Source of the DNA: Datnioides undecimradiatus
Lineage: Eukaryota; Chordata; Actinopteri; Lobotiformes; Datnioididae
DNA length: 64,000 nucleotides
Assembly (NCBI GenBank): GCA_008933995.1
Contig: WARS01000031.1
Coordinates: forward strand, 4,751,979 to 4,815,978
Direction of reading: 5' to 3'
The number at the start of each line of letters is the position of its first letter. Within the stretch, counting starts at the first letter, position 1. The notes beneath the pieces are model-generated. The model did no database searches. It was not told where the DNA came from and saw only the letters and a program-made list of their open reading frames with translations. Of this stretch, positions 37,111 through 50,620 are shown piece after piece. The translations under genes were made by a program, and so were the position numbers.

Positions 37111-37239
37111 ACCTTGGCAAAGGTTAACTCCTTCCACGACCACTGTATAAAAGTTAAGTAACTAAACCAGGCCATACATAATTTAAAACAGTTCATTGAA
37201 AACAAAGAGACTTTTTTTCCTTTTCCATATTGGGGTGTT

Positions 37240-37705
37240 TCTGTCACATGATCATCCAGACCAGCTCCCTCTGACTGTGCTTGATGTCAGAGGGGCTCCC
37301 GGTGAACCTGTTGAACTCTGCTGCCTTTATTCAGAAAGAATCCTCTTTACAGCTGCATTTCTACTTCACTACCTTGTCCCTTCATTGCAATGCCCCTACC
37401 TGTCCACCAGATGCCCTCAAACCTTTTCACCTGTTACAGTTACCTGACCTTCCCCAACTACCTGCTCACCTGTTTCCATTCTCCCTCAGCAGCAGTACAT
37501 CTACCAGCACCCTTTTTCTGTCAGTTGCCAGATTGTCTTTGTTCCCTCATGTCACTGCTTTTGCACCCCTGCACCTTGCACTCTGCAACCTCACCCTGAA
37601 CCTGCAACCTCAGCCCTTTACCCTAAATCTGGAGCTGGTCTGTCTGGACTCACTTCGCTCCCCTGCTTATCCTCACTTCCATTACAACATCTATATGCAG
37701 TGAAG
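37240..37705 (+). repeat. C-rich repeat-derived segment related to 42.6 kb
   Basis: The exact 20-base word 'ctacctgtccaccagatgcc' around 37397-37416, extended by 'ct', recurs near 42677-42696. Similar C-rich text follows ('ccatctgtcccagtaaccagactacc' against 'cacctgttacagttacctgacctt'). The 140-codon plus-strand frame at 37281-37703 is low-complexity (Pro/Leu/Ser-rich), lacks domains and is best explained by this composition, not by a gene. Confidence 0.5.
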
Positions 37706-38084
37706 GCATCCTTTGCTTCATCGTCTCACTTGGGGATGGTTACGTGATAAACTTGGATCCTAATCAGAAAAAAAGTATGGACATACATATGGTAAAACAC
37801 AAAAAGACAAGCAACAAACAAACCCTGTCAGAGGTGCAGAGGTTACACCTTAATTAATCATCCCAATGAAACACTTCATGTTCCCATCTGCCTGTGTTAA
37901 ACGAAGACATCCACTGCCAGTCAGGGTTTAGGGCAGTGAGCCAACAAATTCAAAATGTCAGCTAGATCTTTTTTTTCACTCTGCCATCTGTTTAATCTGC
38001 AGCTACAACTGAAAGCTGTAAATGGAAATGATTTTCATTATTCAGGGCAGCGAGTGCAGAGCTGTGAACTTTTCTTTACTGCAG
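37706..38084. other. Intergenic, no gene seen
   Basis: Noncoding DNA with no recognised feature. Confidence 0.45.
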
Positions 38085-38290
38085 ATTTGTGAAAATTATG
38101 TCATCCTTTACATGAATGCCACCTGAAAAAACACAAGTAATCCGTGAGCAATAATAGCTGCATTGTATTAACAGCTGCCATGAGGTTTACGCCATTGTCA
38201 TTTATGGACTTTCATTAAATTGTTTTATAATCTGGCATGAGAAGTCCAAAACTTTCTCCAAAAAAATGTGATGCATGTTGGGTCACCATC
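38085..38290. promoter_or_regulatory. Candidate conserved noncoding element
   Basis: A non-repetitive block with a bicoid-class homeodomain word TAATCC (38138-38143), an E-box CAGCTG (38172-38177), 'tttacgccattgtcatttatgg' and 'tttataatctgg' (Hox/Cdx-like TTTAT words). The dense mixture of transcription-factor-like words resembles vertebrate developmental enhancers. I recognise no specific element and conservation is untested. Confidence 0.22.
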
Positions 38291-39194
38291 TCCAACCTCA
38301 TCTGCCAAACAAAGCTTGGTTCTCTATTGTGCACGTTAGTATAAGAATCCCACGAGGGAAGCTGGAAATAGCTTCACAATATTAATGAGCAGTTTGATAG
38401 GCGTTATATATGAGTGTGTGGTGTAGCTGCACACACAGCACTTTCAGTCCAGTAATGGCAGTCATATTCCTTCAGCAGGATAAATGACTGTCTCTGATTA
38501 GGTTTTATACTGTGGAAGTGATGTAAGAGAGGATGGTCTGGCCTGGGACTTAGAATGAGTGATGAGGCCATTTAAACCTGCACAGGGCACACATAAGTTA
38601 TTTGAAATTATTGGTGTTTGAATCAGTGGCATTTACACAGGAGTCTGCTTGTGACTCAGCACCTCAAGTGCAGTGGCACTTCACTGCCTTCATTTAAAAT
38701 TTCAATAAAGAGGTAACTCGTCAAATAGCTCCACACAAGCTGTGACTCTGCCAGATTTAGATCGGAGGAAACTTGTGTACACTTTGTCACTCAAACTTGT
38801 ACTTACACCTACTGTGGTTAAAATCCAACAAAGATTAACTTGAAATTTCTGTCTATACAAATAAAAAATATATTATTATAGCTTATGATTTATACCACAG
38901 TCTGAAATAACGTAATAGAGGTTGAAATGGAAAATCACACAGTTTTCTGTTGCTTTTTAGGTTTGACACTAGTATTATAAATACAGTAATTATTTTTTTG
39001 CAACCCTTTATGCAGTACATTATATAACTTATTGCCTTATTTCATAATTTAATTCACAGTTTAAGAATTTAAATTAATTAATTTAATTGCAGTAAATGAT
39101 GTGCAAATATGAGTTTTTGTCTTTGATGTCTGGTTTATGGAAAAAATAAATATTTTATATGTTTGTCTTTTACTTCTTTCATTCCCCTTGCTGA

Positions 39195-39330
39195 CCTCTG
39201 ACTACAATGACACCCTTGAATAATTCCAATTAATGGAAATGCTCTCAGGGGAAGGTCTAATTACTTTTCTGCTGCCACTGCTCTGATGATCGGTCTGGTG
39301 ACTTCCCCTGGGCTTTACCTCCAGTAAATA
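39195..39330. promoter_or_regulatory. Candidate conserved noncoding element
   Basis: It contains a compact inverted motif TTCCA-ATTAA-TGGAA (39224-39238), a homeodomain core inside symmetric TTCCA/TGGAA arms, followed by 'gtctaattacttttc' (near 39255). It sits next to very AT-rich DNA (38860-39170). Texture-based inference only. Confidence 0.18.
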
Positions 39331-42300
39331 AGAACATCAACCACTGTCTGAACTCCCCTCCTCAGTTTTCTAGATAGTTTGGCTCTAACGTATTCTGTAG
39401 TGCTCATCCCCCCAGTGAGTACCACTTGTTTGCAGGCAGTACCTCCACCCTGAGGCATCACTTATCTGTATGCCCGTATGAGATCTCAGCTGTGGCGTCT
39501 CCTACACAGCATAATAACACTGTTCATCTGGGGTTATGCTTATTATCTGTTTTCTGTATTCACCCCAGTGTTTTGATGGTCTGTGCCCAAGCATTTTTAT
39601 TTATTTCTGTTTTAAATTTTTTATTTTTATTTTTATTTTTGGATGATTTCCACATCCTCAGGCTCATGGTTTAACACAAGGGGATGAATCTGCACCAAAC
39701 AAGTGATTTGGTTTCTGATGACATCGGCCAACAGCCTCTTTTACTACACGGTAAAATTGGAAAATTAAAGAGTTAAAACTGCAAAAATATAATTGTACAT
39801 GATCATACTTTAACATATTGTTTGGAAATCCTGATGGGTCTTGTCTTGGAAACAGTGTCGCATGTTCATTCTCTCCCCTCATTTCTTCACATCCACCCAG
39901 TGTCTAAAGAAAATCAAAAATAAAACAAAAAAACCTAGTTGTTATAGATTACTTACAAATGAAGATGAAGCTTAACAGTTTGAAGCATTTGTCTCAGAAT
40001 CCCATTAAGAGTTATTTACTGTGTTGCAGCATCTGCCTTTCCTCCCTATGTTTGTCCATGCAGGGTCCTGCAAAGATGCTGCAAAGCTTATTATGGATAA
40101 GGTTCACCGTTGGCTCCCTTGTGGTTTTCTATTAAAATTCTGGTTAAGCTTAATTCTGCTATAGTGTATACAGTAGCAGAAAAGTAATAACTCCCCCAGA
40201 GTCCTTTGAATGTTAACTAGAGCTTGATCTCTGTCCTAAAACATAACTGGTTTCTGTTGTGTGTGAAATTTCAGTTTTGTCCCTGACACAAAGTCATCTT
40301 AACTTAAGGCCTTGATGTGGCGGTATTGCTAATAGCAAATGATCCTGGCTATGCATTGCATTCAAGATCAGACAAAATGTCAAAGATATTACAGTAGTTT
40401 GCAGTTTTTGCTGTTTTGTTTTGTTTTTTTTTTTTAAATCTGTATCGTCCCTCATATCAGGCAAAATAATCTTACAGGTATCAAATTTAAATATTTTAGC
40501 TATTCCTGTGTTTTTGTACTTTGTCAGTCACTGTGTTCCTAATATGTTACAGTCCATCTGACATCACTGATTAATCTCACAGTTGAGGTTATTGTCTATT
40601 TTTTAAAATTCTTATTTTCTTCAAATTAAACTTAATTTTCTAATTTCAAAAACGCTAAAAAAAAAGAGCATACCTTTGATGTAGCGTACTCCTACATGGT
40701 GCAAGCTACGTGGGGAAGACAATCCAAAACAAAATAAGTTTTGCTTTTACATTTCTGTTTTTTTATTATTTGATCGCGCATTTCCAGATGAAACCAGGTG
40801 AAGACAGAGTTGTTTTCTATTTTGAAACTTGCAAAAACAACAATTCCGAATATTTTTCAGATTGAATTTGACAAGTATACACAGAGCCACTGGGTAATGT
40901 ATATTTCTATTTAACTTTTTAGTTTCCTTGAGAAATCTTCTGGCTGTGCAGCCTGACCTGCTGTACCACAGAGTTGGTTAGATTTAAACAAGCTTTTCTT
41001 CCTCAGCTGTAGCAGAAGGCCTGGGGACAAATAAAAACCTGTAACCCCTCATAGTTTTGACCACTGTTGTCATATCTGCAAGGCACATGGAAAGATGAAA
41101 GCTTGTGTGTGTTTCTCTTCTGTGTGTCTGTGTTTGTGCCTGCGGCTGTCTATTTCACACAGAGCAGCTCCAGGTCCAAGCAGATAGCACTGAGGTCATT
41201 ATTCAAGTAGTAATTTGTTGAAAATAAACTCAATTAGCAGAGATTTTTAAACATTTAACTATGTTGTGATTGCATCTTCATTGCTCTGACTCCAGTACAT
41301 TACATCAGGGGTGGACAGAATAACACCCATGAAATATAATACACCACCACCATACAGTGTCAATCTCATTAACAGTCCCACATAACACTTATCAGTATAT
41401 CTATATGTGCATGCTTTAAATACTCCAGAAATTGTGTTAATACACTGTTGCCTTTAAGTTGGAATAATTTTGTTTTCAGACACATTCCTCTTCTATTCTA
41501 TTTTATTTATTTATACACAGCAGTGGTCACTTTTGACCAGGTGAACGATGAGAGAAGATATACACTTTATCTATCAACAATAAATCACATTGTCACAATC
41601 ATTTCATGAGAAGAGTAAAAAAATATTTTATTCCAACTTTAATATATTGACATGATTTTCACCTTCTCTGTCCCTGCCACACACAATCAGATTTTTGTTG
41701 CTAGGATGAAGTAGCCATCTACTGTTCATCAGCCAAGACTCTGATTAATCATAATATTCATGTGCAGCTACACTCAAAGTTTATACTGCTCACCCAATCT
41801 CTGCCAGCCCTGACATGAGCCTTAACACCACTCCCTCACTCTTGCTTGCCCACTTACTCACCTTAGCCTGCAGACTGCAGCTACGCACTCGTGGTACCTA
41901 AAACTGTCAAGACCGCCCAAATGGCGATGTCTGAGCACTTCACCACAACTGCTGACAACATGTTCTGCACTTAACTTACAGTTACCCAGTTTGCTGATGT
42001 TGGTGATGCACTCATACAACATCTAATCCTCAGCAGCTATTGGTTATCTGGTTTTGACATGCATGATCAAATTGGCTGAAGGCCAGACTATGTGGTTTTG
42101 ACATTACAACCTTATGGGAGACCTGATGGCTCATCTGAAGGCACAGTTTCTGAATGCAAGCTGTGTGCATTTCTCTGTGAACTCATTATTTTGATTTTGC
42201 AGCATTTATATGGTTCATAAACCTGTTTTATGATCAAAAGAGAAATGGTATTGTCGCTTTCTACAATATTGAACATTTACAGTCCTGCTAAAATTACAGT

Positions 42301-42600
42301 GAATCATCCCTTATGCTTGTCAGAAATATGTGTAATATGTCTTTGAAATGTATTGTTAGTTATTTTATTATAAATAGTAAGAAAAATGTCTTTGGGGAAA
42401 TCTGACATGCTGGTTTTCATCTCAGCCAGCGAGACGGTGTGTATATTTGATTGACAGCAGCTGTCAGATGCCAGTGTTACACCGTAGATGGGGATGGTAT
42501 TCTGTCAAATTAATGCAAAATTGGGACACCATCATGAAACCAAAAAAAAAAAATTTTTTTCTCATTCTTGGTTTCTGAGTTTTCTCTAAGGAACAACATA
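39331..42600. other. Intergenic, no gene seen; AT-rich simple sequence
   Basis: It includes an (ATTTT)n-like stretch at about 39612-39640, a T-run near 40424-40436 and an A12-T7 junction at 42542-42560. No gene or confident repeat family. Confidence 0.45.
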
Positions 42601-42629
42601 TTGTCATTGTGTCTGCCACTCAATTCCTC

Positions 42630-42750
42630 CCTGCAGCCACATCTCTACTCTCCCAGACCCCTTAATGGCCCCTTTCTACCTGTCCACCAGATGCCCTTAG
42701 ACTTCTCCATCTGTCCCAGTAACCAGACTACCACCACTCCATCATCATAC
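42630..42750 (+). repeat. C-rich repeat fragment, relative of the 37.4-kb segment
   Basis: Shares the 'ctacctgtccaccagatgcc' word and following C-rich text with 37.39-37.48 kb, in the same orientation. The short frames crossing it on both strands are not supported as genes. Confidence 0.5.
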
Positions 42751-45700
42751 GCAGGGTATAAACCACACGTTTTCACTCCTTGTCTGCCACAGTTACTTTG
42801 TTTACTTGCACAAAGTATTATTTTTAGCTTATTCTGAAAAGACAATATTCTGACTAAGCTGTTTACATGGTTAATTAAAATGAATATTTCACCAATATTC
42901 TTGTTTACATGCAGTGGTGTGTACTTTAATTAACATAATGATGTTAAACGTCTGCCTCTGTCATTCATTTTACCGCATTCTCGAAAAGGTCAATGTGGTG
43001 ATTTCATAGTTTGAAAGTAGGTGTGGGCTAATCTTTTGTGCATCCATCTCTGTTAGTTGGATTGTTAATAATGCATAGCTGACTGTAAAGAGGCAAGAGG
43101 CCGTGTGTCACAAACTGCAGTAAAACCCCAGTTGAGACACATATTATGAATGTGCCGTATACATGTCCACAGAATGCTCCTGAAACCTGAATAAATCATT
43201 AAATCTGACACGCCTAAATCAGAAAATGCTACATTAGGAGTCCGCTTTTTATATGACCTGCAACAATTTTTGAATGTCATCATGTTTTTAATAAACAATG
43301 AAAAATTAGTATCTATGTTAACGTAGTCACTGTCAATTGTTGATTCGTTACTCATATCATTTGCATCATGCATCCTGTTTCTATATCTGATTACCTGCTC
43401 CTTAGACCTGTTAGTTCAGACTGCTATCCAGTTACGAGCCTGTAAGCCTGTTAATGCCTACTGCCACCATTACATTTCTTTTTATCCTACCTGTGCGACA
43501 CAAAGGACAAGTGATTTACCGGACAGGTGTGTACAATGTAGCAGAAAAGGAAAAAAAAAAGAAGCTTTTTTTAAATTTCAGTTGCCCTTCAATTAACAGC
43601 TCTGACAACCTCAACAAAAGGCTTCACAAAGGTGGTATTTACTGTGAGCTACTGAATGATACATGTTGTTATTGTATGTTATTGTGACCACCTTCTGAGG
43701 GGGTGAAAATCAGCACAATACACAGATGAACAGCAACTACTGAAAAAAATTCATGAAGAGCCCAGTCACTATGTTCGTCTGCAGCGATTTAAGCTTGCAT
43801 GTAATTTCGCTCTTTTTTTATACAGCTAGTCTACTTTTGCTCACATAATGTGAATCTTGCCGTGTTTACCTACACGCATGTCTCTGTAGCTGATTGAATG
43901 TGTCTCCCTTTGTTCGTTTTTCTTTCAGACTTTCTTCGTCTTAAGCTCTGAAGCAGTAACTCTCCCACTCTGCTCGTTCCAAATGACTGAAACTGTGTGC
44001 TTGGGGCTCAATTGCAAGCAAGACTGTATCTCGGCAGTGTGGTCCATGGTTTCCATTTTGGTTAGTTTTTAGCCTTTCAAAACCCACAAGGCAAAGCAAA
44101 AATATAAATGAAGGATTAAACAATGTGTTTATCTGCTCTAACGTAAGCTGAAAATGTTGGCCTGTCAGGCTACAACCTATTATGTTATTTGCAAACAAAA
44201 GAGACATGTCATTATTATCACATTATATGGAATAACAGGTTTCTTTAGAAAATAACTGCTCAGGACTGGAACATCCATCCTGTCACAGCAAGATGCTGCT
44301 ATGTCAGAAACAAACAGAGGCTGTGTCCTGCTTACACTCTGGCACCTCCACCCAGGTTTGCATTACAGTATTATTTTTGCAAACTGACTGTTTAGTCCTC
44401 CACTTGGGTGGGTACAATATTCTAGGTTCTTCAGCAAACAAATCCCAAGGTCTTCTGCCAGACATAACAAGCCTGCTTTTGTTCATGTTTGTTGCCCAAC
44501 AGTTAAATGAATAACTAAGAATTTCTATTGATAAATTCTATATGTGCCACACTACAACAGAAAGACATAGAAACTGTAAAAAAGGGGTTTACTAAGGATA
44601 TAAAACATATTTAATGCTCTGTAATGCTTACTCATGTTACAAAGTCAGTTGCAAGCGAAAGTCCTCCTCACTTCTCCCTAAGCTGTGGATCTTTTCTGTT
44701 CCCTGCTGTTAGAGACTCCGCCTGTGGTGAGAGGTCTCCAAGTCTAAATATATATTAGAAATGGGCTAAAAAAGCAGCAAATGCATTTTAAAAAATTAGA
44801 GAGGATGAAAAGACCATTATTGTAATTATAATATTACATATCTGTACAGCTAAAACAATTATTTCCATATATTCATTGCTGCACTGGTGGTCACACCACA
44901 TTAAAATGTGATTTTTTCATCGGGTTGTCTAACAACCAAATTTTTTGGGCTACTTCTTAAAAGCTGATGCCCTGACTTTTACATAATTTCACAGTGAAAT
45001 GAATGAAGAGGTCTGAAAAGTGCCCTCCAATTTTCACCAGTTTTTGCAATTATCATTTCAGTGATTCTCTTTTAGGGTTAGTCTTTGACAAAATATCACA
45101 GACCATGAGGAGCTGTGAATACTAAATAACTTTATATACTCATATTTTCATTTGGAAGGTGCACTTCTTCCATTTAATTTGCTGAGCAGAAAAAGATGAA
45201 AGAAATGTTCAGCAAATGACAATATTCATTTTTTAAAGAGTCTTGTTCAAATGATCTAAGATTTTTTTATCTTCAAATGCGATTCAAATGTTTTGTAAGA
45301 GTTAAATTCTGAGAATCATGTAGCTTTGCTTGGACTGCTTTGAGATTTTACTTGGTAAAGATTTGAGAATCTAAAGGTTTGACTTGACCTTAGTTTTGAC
45401 CTGGTATAATCCCAAAAGAAAGTTAAACAGCATTACAGTGGGTGGGCTGCGCTATAGATTTTGTGTGTTCAGTCATCGGGCCCATAACTTAGAGTGCAAC
45501 TGAATTATGAAAATCAATGCACAGAATAAACAGAGGAGCTTAATAGTTTTTTTCTTTCGAAGAGTGCTAATGCAATGCAAGTTGCCTTGCTGCAACTGTG
45601 TGACTGATTGTGCCACACATTATTCATGTGAGAGCACTTGCTTTTAGTCTTTAGTCTTTATGTTTCACCAAGAATGGCCAAAACTTGTGCATTATTCATA

Positions 45701-48700
45701 GCATATAGTATGTATAGTATGCCCAATTATGCTACAGTGGACATTCTGGTGCACATGATAGAGCAGGCAGGATCATTCCAGCTGTTCAGCGTGTGCAATT
45801 ATAATATCCCTATTTGTCTTTCATTTACAGGATACCCTTCAACAGTATATGCTTGTAGCCATGCTTAACCAACGTTGGCAAGGATTACAGGTTTATTTTG
45901 CCTTATTGTTCACATCTGCACAAACTGCTGCACAAACTGTTTTGTAGAAACTATTCCCATGTGGTTATATTTGGTTTCACGCCTTGAAACCAGGTCTGCT
46001 GGATTATACAAAGTTATCTGTGAAAATACATCAGGCCAATAAAATTCATGTTTGAAAGGCCAAACAAGCACCCACACACAGGTGGACACTCTACACTAAT
46101 TGTTGCACTCAACTCATTCGACCCCAGAAAGCATTCTTATCTTGCAAAATTAATTACAGTATTTGCAATATTTGTCAGTCAATGCACTTTTGTCAGACAA
46201 CACAGTTTTGACATGTCTCACAAAGCAGCAGAGGCACATATTTTATTTTTCAACACAACAGTTGCAGGCAGGCTGCAAACTCAAGCTGAATATGAGCTTA
46301 ATTTACAAAATGTAGAACCTGTATAATAATTGTTTAATCATGCTCCTCGAGGAGGATCAATAATTATTTTGCACAAATAAAACTCATTAAAGTATGGAGG
46401 GTATGGCGCTCCAGACTGTTCAAAATTAAATAGTTAATTATGAAATAAGTAGCAGGAAAATTTACAAATGAACCAAAAATATCTGAAGTTAGCTAAAATA
46501 TTCATATTTATGAAGTAAATCACATTTTTATCAAATGTTCATAACTGACATTTTTAGTTCAACATCCACTTTCAGAAGTCTGTTTTATTTCTCATAAGTC
46601 AAATATTTTTATTTGCACATTTGCTTTTAGAAATGAATTATATGCAAACAAAGTCAACTTCCATTATGAAGGACACTATAGTCACTTAAATGAGTTGTTC
46701 TGCTCTAAACACCTCTGACTTTCTTTCAGTATAACATGGTTCAGTTTTCCATTGCTTCAGATCAATACCTGTCATTGGTGCATTATTTTTCTGCTGTAAG
46801 GTAGAAATAATGATTTCCCTGAGGAGAGATTGAGGAGATCTATGAGAAAAGTGTCTGTGACTCCCAGCATTGCACCCCAAGTTGTTCATTCTCAGATTCA
46901 AGTATTGGTTTGAATGAAAATTAATGATATTTATGCACTACATATGGAAATTGTGTAGGCATACTGGGCAGTTGATATTTTTCACTTTCCCCTGCGAAAA
47001 GACCCTGCACGTCACCTTTGAACAAAACTTTAAATCCCACCTTTGTTGACTTCAGGCCTGGAGGAAAGTTGTGGCCTAAGCTCAGATTCCTTTGAGAACA
47101 AAGGTATTCACTGACAGCTGTGCGTATGGGAGGCTGCAGTCACTTAGTGCGTGCACGTTTCTCAAATTTTAAAGTCTTTTGGAGCTGTAGGGAGCCTAAT
47201 CTCAAAAGCCAGGGTTCCCTCCAAAGAAAATTATTCACTTACACCGTTTAAAGATTAAAAAACTGTAAAGACATGCATAATGAATTTTATTTTATAGTCC
47301 AAGTGTGTGGTTGTCAAACCATTGGCTGTGACAAATTGGTGGGTCTCACCAGATAACTCTGTGGTTCAAGTCATGAGTGTATAATGTCTCTAATGCTGCG
47401 TGAGCTGAGTGAATGACACTTTATGGAGTACTTATAATAACTGGCCTTGCTAGTGTTACAATAGTATGCAGAGTAGATACTGTCGAGGTAGAGAGAAGTT
47501 TCTTATGCCAAATTTTTTCAGACTTTTGCAATAATTGTAAGAGCACTGCTTACACTGCTACACTACACTTAGATGCTGTAATAGTGAGTTTGTGTGTGTG
47601 TGTGTGTATGAGTGTGTGGTTTTAAACCTATTCACACCTATTCTCTGCTTAATTTAGCTTTCACTGTGGACTCAAGCAGTGTTTACCTGAAGCTGTTGGT
47701 GCAAGGCCAAAAGGCTTTTACTGAATGCAAGCCAAAGCAAAGACATGGGATGTGGATCTGGGGAGCTCATTTTGACATTTTGGTGAGAAGGTCAGGCAAC
47801 AGTTTTTTTCACCTGCTCTGCTAGGGTCCTAAACACTTTTGACTCTGGCCCAGTGGAAAGCAACTGGTCTGTAAACTGCTCTGCTCAGGACTGTAGAGCA
47901 GTACTGGTGCATTCAGCCTAGACACCATCAGACCTACACTCCCCACTCTGCTGGACTTATACACAAGAGCAAGTAGGATTATGAATTCCAGCACAACCAG
48001 GCTAAGAATAAAGCTTGAACCTCAGTCTGTCGGGATGGTGATCTCTGATCTCTGCACATTTACATTTTCCAAACAAGCATGTCCATTTTGTAATATTTTC
48101 CCTTAATTTGTGACACACATATGGTTTGTGTACCAAATCAGGCTAATACCTTCTGTAGCATTTTATTGCTTATATTACACATATGTATATATTTTCTTAT
48201 GCATTTGAATGTATGTAGTGTTCTGTCTATTTCATGTTTTTCAAATAACATTTGGGATTTTATTGCAGTCACACACCAACTGTAATTAGCAGCCCTGCTG
48301 TGTCTCTACATGCTCTCCAAGGTGTAAAATGTTCTGATAGGTAAGAAGAGTTACTTTAAGTGTGCCAAAACTGTGACACTCTGAAGTAAACCGCTAGTCT
48401 TTATTCCTCTGTGTTTATTCTTTGGTCACTGTTTATCCCTCTCACATTTTGTTCAGACTACAATCTATCAAAACAATTTGATACAAGCAATTTTTATTCA
48501 TACAGTCCCCAACAAAGTAAAATACTTTCAAACTCCACTGCAGACTGCCATTTGGCTGTAATTTACAGGTGGATTACTGTGTTGTACTGACTGTGAGTGG
48601 CTGTCATTTACTTCCTTTGAAGGCTGTTCAGTTTTGCATGTTCTATTGTTCAGTAAGAGGAGGACTCTCTTAAAATAGCTTAACTGCTGGGATTTATGTT

Positions 48701-50261
48701 TGGTATTGAACCAGTCTAAACATTCTTGGAAATCATAAAGCTTCAAGTTTCAAAAGTCTCTCTCAAAAGCAGACACAGAAACATAATACTGAAAAAATAG
48801 TTTTGCATCACACAGAACTTATTGGCATTATCTCTGGAGGACTCTGGAGGAAAGATATTTTATATTTTCATCCATGGTGATGTAAGTCTGCACAGAGCAG
48901 TTTCTGTACTCAAACTGTTGGATACAGTTTGCCACTAAGCTCAGTGGTTTATTCTAGTTGACAGCTCTGCAATTTATTTCAGCCCCAGCACTCATCTCTG
49001 TCACCTGCTCAAGTCTGCAGGTTGGGAATCACTACTTGTTAGAGGAATACAGCACTGCCAGCCTTTTCTTTTCTGCAGGGCTCACAAACATAAACTGCAA
49101 ATAACCTCTTATCACTCTTTATTTCAGCTTCACCTATAAAAAAAAGACCAAACTGAAAACCCCTGCAGCGGGACTGATCTGCGCAGTCAGAGGCCAATAT
49201 CCTGACCAATTTCCTTCAAAGACAGAAAAATTCTCTTTTAGCGGCATTTGTTTTTATTTTTTTAATACAACACAGAATGTGGGTATCATACAAGAAATAT
49301 AACTGTGAGAAAGTATGTTTCAATTCTGCTCACAGTTCAGATAATTACATGGTTAGAGAGCACTTATGGTAACCATGGAGACTGTAATCAGTTTTTCATC
49401 ATGTTTATTCTAGGACAGTCTGGAGGAGACTTGACAGTCAGTGCTCAAATGATGGTAACCCAACATTATAAATCATTGTCATTTAAACTTCATTATTATG
49501 TCATGCCAGATTTACAGCACTAAAACATCAGTTTGATCTTCCTATTTAGACTTGATAAGTAGTGCACAAATATTTCAAATGGGCTATAACACACTATAAT
49601 GTAGTTGCAAGCAGACATAATTTTCTTAATGTGTATGTCAACAACTATAACTCCTCCTCCTATTAATTTTCTGTTTATGGGTATAGAAAGAAAATTAATG
49701 ATGAAATTGTAAAACACACACATCTTGATGTTCAAACTGATATATAATATCAATATAATACTTGTATACTGAAGAAATTATGTTGTTAACCATGTATTTG
49801 TCTTATTGTGAGGATTTATTTAATGTGCTCAAAAATGACTCACATTTTTCCTCCTGGGTGACAACAGATACATTAAAATATGCTAATAGTTTAACCTTGT
49901 GTTTTTCTCTGGTAAAGCTGTTATAATCAGTCCACTCTTATGAAAAAAAAATCACTTCACTGGCAGCTATCCTCTTACTTGAATGTTTAGTGTAGCTGAC
50001 CGACCTCCTCAAATGAATTCAATAAAAAAGGACCTTTGAAGGAAAAAAAAGGCATATAATTTGCTTTAAAATATCTTTGTGGGGTATGTTGCTTTACACT
50101 CATAATAAGGACTCACACTGATTACCATGCCTTCAGTGCCATTTTTACACCCACACAATTTGTTCATTTTAAAATGTGGGCATATATGTTTAGGAGATGA
50201 GAAAACAATATGAATGGATTCCAATTGCAATAAATTAACATGTGATTTATACATTAGCTTG
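42751..50261. other. Intergenic, no gene seen
   Basis: Seven and a half kilobases of AT-rich noncoding DNA. A 12-base perfect palindrome CTCCTCGAGGAG lies at 46343-46354, and a short TG-rich repeat at about 47590-47619. Frames at 43065-43373, 43941-44207 and 46048-46326 have no domain content. Confidence 0.45.
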
Positions 50262-50620
50262 AAAAAAAGTTACATTACATTTTGAGAAATAAACCCATTC
50301 ACTTTCTTGCTGTGAATTAGCAGAAGGGATCAATAACATTGCCACAGTCATGGCTGTGATGGATGGAAAAGATTGATCAACTGCCAAAAGACAGTCAGAC
50401 TAAAGCTAACATGTTGGACGCTCAAAAGTGTGAAAGACAAAACACAATGGTTTTACACAGAATTATATGCTTTAGTGAGGAAGATTCCATTACTGCACCC
50501 AGAGTGAAGCTAGCTGTTTCCCCCTGTTCGCAGTCTTGCTGCTAACATCATATTTAGGACACAACTATGGTGTCAATCTTCTCATCTTAGTCTTTCTAAT
50601 AATTTCCTAAAATATCAAAC
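50262..50620. repeat. Palindromic MITE-like repeat, both ends present
   Basis: The left end reads 'acattttgagaaataaa', 'ttcactttcttgctg' and 'ggatcaataac'. The right end (about 50507-50600) reads 'gctagctgtttccccctgtt', 'tggtgtcaatcttctcatc' and 'aatttcctaaaatatc', which is a diverged reverse complement of the left end. The right end also matches 226-380 at the window start. The short frame at 50363-50545 is part of the repeat and not a gene. Internal sequence shows no transposase. Confidence 0.65.

Noticed and set aside
37281-37703. A 140-codon plus-strand open frame, the longest in the window
   Set aside because: Low-complexity Pro/Leu/Ser-rich translation from a C-rich repeat related to 42.6 kb, with no domain and overlapping open frames in other phases.
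46343-46354. 12-base palindrome CTCCTCGAGGAG
   Set aside because: Too short to be informative in 64 kb without a repeat or motif context.
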